From Callaeas wilsoni (taxonomy: Eukaryota > Chordata > Aves > Passeriformes > Callaeidae): DNA of 64,000 nucleotides. The position numbers were made by a program, and so were the translations under genes. Within the stretch, counting starts at the first letter, position 1; each line of letters begins with the position of its first letter. Below are positions 29,645-64,000 of this stretch, piece by piece. The stretch is taken from positions 289,212 to 353,211 of the forward strand of contig VWPU01013479.1 in the NCBI GenBank assembly GCA_013398955.1. The letters are read 5' to 3'. Under the pieces are notes generated by a model. The model was not told the origin of the DNA, did no database searches, and saw only the letters and a list, made by a program, of their open reading frames with translations.

Positions 29645-30030
29645 ACACGTGCACAGGACCACAGGGCTGGAGAGGTCTCCACAAAGGTCTGGTTTTTTAC
29701 ATATATTACATTTACAATAGCCTGAAGGAATTTCTTAGGTAATTTAGAGAGCTTCCTTGTGTAATGCTAGAGAGAAAGCAGTTTGCCTGCACACTCTGCA
29801 TGAAGAAATCAGAGGAATGGGAAACTGGAAGAGAACGGAGCTCAGGCTGCTGAGGGCCAAGACCGGCCCCCTGAGACAGCGGGGCACCTGCAGCCTTTCC
29901 TCCGGCTTCTGCAGTGCTCGGACAGACAAGCAGGCTCCTGACAGAGCAGCCTTATTACAGCTGCAGCGAAAACTAAGCGAACTGCATGCAAATCCTTTTG
30001 TAGCTTTTCCTAGAGAGGTGGCCTAGGCTG
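29645..30030. other. GC-richer patch beyond the GNAI1 3' end
   Basis: A local block, with its core at 29840-29960, much richer in G+C than the flanks. An 89-codon plus-strand ORF (29757-30026) crosses it but resembles no family I recognise. The octamer ATGCAAAT, a POU-factor-type site, is at 29986-29993. It may be a regulatory element, an unannotated exon or just composition. Confidence 0.35.
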
Positions 30031-30399
30031 ACAACTTTATTTCTGGACAAAGATTCATCTACCAGTGCAGCACATCTACAAGGAAACATCCCTGCTGGCC
30101 ACCCATCAGATCAGAAAAAACAAGATAATCTGTGGACTAGGAAGCCAAATTAGTTCACAATTTTGTTCTGCGTTAAGATATGAATACTTAATAAATCACT
30201 AGTTACAAAATTCAAAAATTCTCCAACTGAAGGTGTTAGGAAAATATTAATTAATTAATAATAAAAAAAATGCTTCTAGCACAAAGTTTTTACATTTACT
30301 CTTGACTTCCTATCTTCTCATTTTTACTACCTAGTTACCTCCACAGAATGTATACAAAAAGATTTCCATCAGCACATTTAATGAAAAACATTTCTTTCA
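30031..30399. other. Between the drawn UTR end and the GC patch
   Basis: AT-rich. It contains AATAAA on the minus strand at 30036-30041 (AAATAAAGTTGTC), which would extend the GNAI1 UTR to about 2.3 kb if used, and an (AATT)n-like run near 30248-30262. Confidence 0.5.
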
Positions 30400-32331
30400 A
30401 GCAAGGCACAAAATTTAGATTTATTTAATTTGATTAATCCCAATTTTTGTTTTACATTAAGTACAAAAACCAGCTCAAACGTAGGTGTAAATACAATTCC
30501 ACAAAGTAGTTCAGTGAGATTTTAAATCATATCCAAAACTGTAAAGCACAAATAACAGCAGCCCAGGATATACAGATTGCTTACCATAACTGCTGAAAGA
30601 GCTCATAACGTATCAACATATTTAACAACCTCCAGCAATAACTTAGCTCCTTTCTAACCTTTCATTTCAAATGCATTTAGCAATTCTGTACCTAACAAAG
30701 AAAGCATTAAAGAATGAGAAGTGCAGGTAAGTTTAACTCCAGCAGAGGCCTAACTTAAACACATACACAATCAAAAATTAAACAACAGAACAATGACTTC
30801 AGCATTTTGAACATTTCTAAGAACATAAATGCTAAGATAATATAGAAAAATAGCCACAGGCTCCAAGACTTATTTACTTCTCAAAGAACTTATGGTGTAC
30901 TGTAGCTGCCTGAAATATTTTAACAATTATAGAAAATTGTATCTCCAGGTTTGGTACGTTCGTGTTTTCTAGATGACAACATACATTTAAGACAACCATC
31001 AACTTATTTACAGTTAGAAGCTTATTCCTTTTAAAATCTGTATTAAAAAAAATCAGTTTTGGCACTATCCCTAAGGCAATGGATGATATGTACCTAAGAC
31101 AGCAAATCACGTAATGAAAGCATAACCAGAAGAAAATAATCTTTAACTTATAAGAAAATGTGAGGCTATAATTAAAGAGGAAATTAAAGAATCAGCACTT
31201 CTAAGTCACTAAAACACCCTACCCAAAACACTGAAGATTCTTGCTTTATGCAACAGGAATTTGCTTTAATCTGTGAAGCCCCCTTGTCTTGTGGGAGAAT
31301 CCAATATTTCTATGGTTATTAAGTTATCCAACTAGTTTTATTACCAGGAAACAGCAAGAAGTTTAGGGAGAACATGAATTTATCTTTTAAGTAAGCAGAA
31401 AAACATTACTCTGAAGTCCAGCCTTTGCTAAGTGTCTATTTAAAAAACCCGAAAGGTAATTTTTCCATTCACTCCACTGAGTAAAGACCACAGCATTGAA
31501 TTTTTTATTGATACAAATAGTTTTAACAACTTCCTTTTTTGCACTTCCATCAGCTTCAGTGATAGCTGACCCCTAAACATCAATTTCAGTGTTGCCACAT
31601 TTCCACTGCAAAGACTGCAAGCCTGGATTTAATGAACTGTGGATTTCATTTAAATTTTAAAATAATCTTTGCATTTATCCTAAATTTATAAAAAGATTTG
31701 TTTTCAAAACTTAAGGCAAAAAACAAGTTTATTGGTTCTGTTTCTTTAAGTCTGAGAAGGTGTATGAGGCTGTTTAAATATCAAAAAAGCTAATGCCATA
31801 TACAGTATTACCAACAAAAGTAAAGAATAAGGCAGCATGCACCCTTAAGATGAAAAGAAAATTTAATTTTACAAGATGTTTAAATAATCCAAAGGCAAAA
31901 AGTGTCTGTCTCCTCTAAGAGTATCTTCATAAAACATGGAAATTTTAGAGGAATGTTTTAGAGGACATCAAGTTACTAAAATATTCCGTTGAACGTTTAT
32001 ACAAATACATTACTACAACTGTAAGTTTACATACAATCAACTGACATCTCAGTGTTAACTAATTACTTAAATTTACAAGACAAACATAAATAAAGCTGTT
32101 AAAACAGGCAAGTACAGTACTGATCTATCATTCAGCACAATGCATTTTGTACTTCTTTCACCTTGAAAAGAATCAGATTAGAATTGTGCGAAGTCGATCT
32201 CCAAACCTAAAAATAAAATAAAACAGAATTGAGTATATCTATGCAGGTTTTACACAGCGTGGGCATATTCCAAATGTTTAAGTCCTGTTTTCAGGCATGT
32301 AATTTACCATTTAACAACCTTTTGTCTGTTC
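30400..32331 (-). other. GNAI1: Probable GNAI1 3' UTR
   Basis: AT-rich sequence downstream of the stop with no supported ORF or recognisable transposon. On the minus strand AATAAA hexamers lie at about 31728-31733, 31504-31509, 31337-31342 and 30420-30425, with another just outside at 30036-30041. The end drawn here assumes the 30420 signal, followed by a T-rich and G-containing stretch (TTTTGTGCC). A UTR of about 1.9 kb is in line with what I recall for mammalian GNAI1. The 31504 signal, with a GT-rich stretch after it, could give a short form of about 0.85 kb. The end point is inferred. Confidence 0.5.

Positions 32332-64000
<31,669 letters not shown>

Noticed and set aside
30248..30262. 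(AATT)n run as a possible origin or functional element
   Set aside because: It is too short and simple to support anything beyond a microsatellite.

Overview
The window looks like bird nuclear DNA. It contains a complete vertebrate G-protein alpha-i gene, and its recognisable interspersed repeats are mostly CR1 LINE 3' ends plus one endogenous-retrovirus LTR, a mix typical of birds. The sequence is AT-rich, gene-poor and eukaryotic, with spliced exons and a CpG-rich promoter. The species cannot be named from what is visible.

The only gene I can support is GNAI1 on the minus strand. Its ATG is at 63678 and its TGA at 32332. Eight coding exons (63561-63678, 44250-44292, 44032-44173, 39562-39719, 37931-38059, 34775-34904, 33415-33568, 32332-32522) join in frame to 1,065 nt, which is 354 residues plus stop, the expected family length. 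All GTPase motifs and both N-terminal lipidation residues are present. Intron 1 is about 19.3 kb, intron 2 only 76 bp, and intron 6 starts with GC instead of GT.

Layout from left to right: 1 to about 30,000 is the flank beyond the 3' end of GNAI1, with no supported gene. It holds one CR1 remnant (4306-4985), a T/G-rich low-complexity tract near 24.0 kb, a few small tandem repeats and a GC-richer patch at 29.65-30.03 kb. About 30,400-32,331 is the probable 3' UTR. 32,332-44,292 carries exons 8 to 2, with a CR1 3' end in intron 5. 44,293-63,560 is intron 1. Its main landmark is a three-layer nest at about 45.37-47.52 kb: an old CR1 split by an LTR, which is itself split by a younger CR1. Intron 1 also has an A/C-rich tract at 49.74-49.87 kb. 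63,280-64,000 is a CpG-rich promoter, leader and exon 1 region, and the promoter probably continues past the window.

I found no CRISPR array, tRNA, rRNA, operon or novel multi-gene system. The points most worth a second look are the GC-AG intron, the nested transposons, a cluster of residue changes in the helical domain of an otherwise near-invariant protein, and a recurrent G-run/T-run motif. No database search was run; comparisons with known families rest on recall.
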